Part shown: piece after piece, positions 5,170-5,214 of the stretch
Layout: each line of letters begins with the position of its first letter
Position numbering within the stretch: position 1 is the first letter of the stretch
NCBI GenBank assembly: GCA_013214275.1
Contig: JABSPP010000142.1
Location: forward strand, 1 to 5,214
Source of the DNA: Flavobacteriaceae bacterium
GTDB lineage: Bacteria; Bacteroidota; Bacteroidia; Flavobacteriales; Flavobacteriaceae
Reading direction: 5' to 3'
Length of the DNA stretch: 5,214 nt
The notes under the pieces: model-generated
What the model was told of the DNA's origin: nothing
Seen by the model: the letters and a program-made list of their open reading frames with translations, nothing else
The model's database searches: none
Program-made: the position numbers and the translations under genes

Positions 5170-5214
5170 AATTAATGTCTTTAGTTACTACAATGACAAA
5201 GATATCAAATTCTA
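5170..5214 (-). promoter_or_regulatory. Putative parDE promoter and operator region (partly outside the window)
   Basis: Read on the minus strand, TAGAAT (5214-5209) is a five-of-six match to a -10 box. Its -35 would lie beyond the window edge. Downstream, TAGTAACTA (5190-5182) is a small inverted repeat (TAGT/ACTA around one base), flanked by TGTC and GACA arms (5176-5179, 5195-5198) centred one base off. A palindrome between the -10 and the antitoxin start is where a ribbon-helix-helix autorepressor would be expected to bind. The evidence is weak because the repeats are short. Confidence 0.3.

Overview
The window looks like the accessory part of an integrative/conjugative element or plasmid, or a genomic island derived from one, in an AT-rich Gram-negative bacterium. 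Several genes have clear Shine-Dalgarno (SD) sequences (AAAGGAG, AGGGGG, GGAG) at normal spacing, and one starts with TTG. This fits Proteobacteria, perhaps an AT-rich gammaproteobacterium. The RadC-like protein has a look I associate with Bacteroidota-type RadC, but the strong SDs argue against that phylum. I cannot name a genus.

Region 1 (1-2265, + strand) is an element-maintenance module. It begins with the 3' end of an OB-fold, SSB-like protein, followed by a strong intrinsic terminator or attenuator (241-277). A tightly packed four-gene operon follows, with spacings of -4, +13 and +15 nt. It encodes an ArdC-type antirestriction protein (ssDNA-binding N-terminus plus HELIH zincin), an undescribed 57-residue protein (1203-1376), an undescribed 128-residue protein, and a stand-alone RadC/JAMM-domain protein. 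The 57- and 128-residue proteins end in, or nearly in, QLTLF and QPDLF, which resemble the bacterial sliding-clamp binding pentapeptide. With ArdC and the SSB-like protein this suggests handling or protection of newly entered single-stranded element DNA.

Region 2 (2266-4551, + strand) is visibly more AT-rich. It has its own sigma70-like promoter (TTGACA-17-TATGAG) and holds a two-gene cassette. A 69-residue single-pass membrane protein (TTG start) overlaps by ATGA a 663-residue protein with two N-terminal transmembrane helices, a long helical middle, and a C-terminal region that reads like an eIF2B/sugar-phosphate-isomerase (ISOCOT-type) fold. I do not recognise this architecture as a named system. 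It is the best candidate here for something undescribed, possibly a membrane-effector/sensor defence or signalling cassette. That role is inference from architecture and location only.

Region 3 (4559-5214, - strand) is a type II toxin-antitoxin pair of ParD/ParE type, antitoxin first, joined by a one-base TAATG overlap. It converges on the cassette with only 7 bp between the stop codons, and a perfect 10-bp inverted repeat spans the junction. The pair probably stabilises the element or island. No rRNA, tRNA, CRISPR array or transposase was seen, and no stretch over 300 bases lacks a gene.
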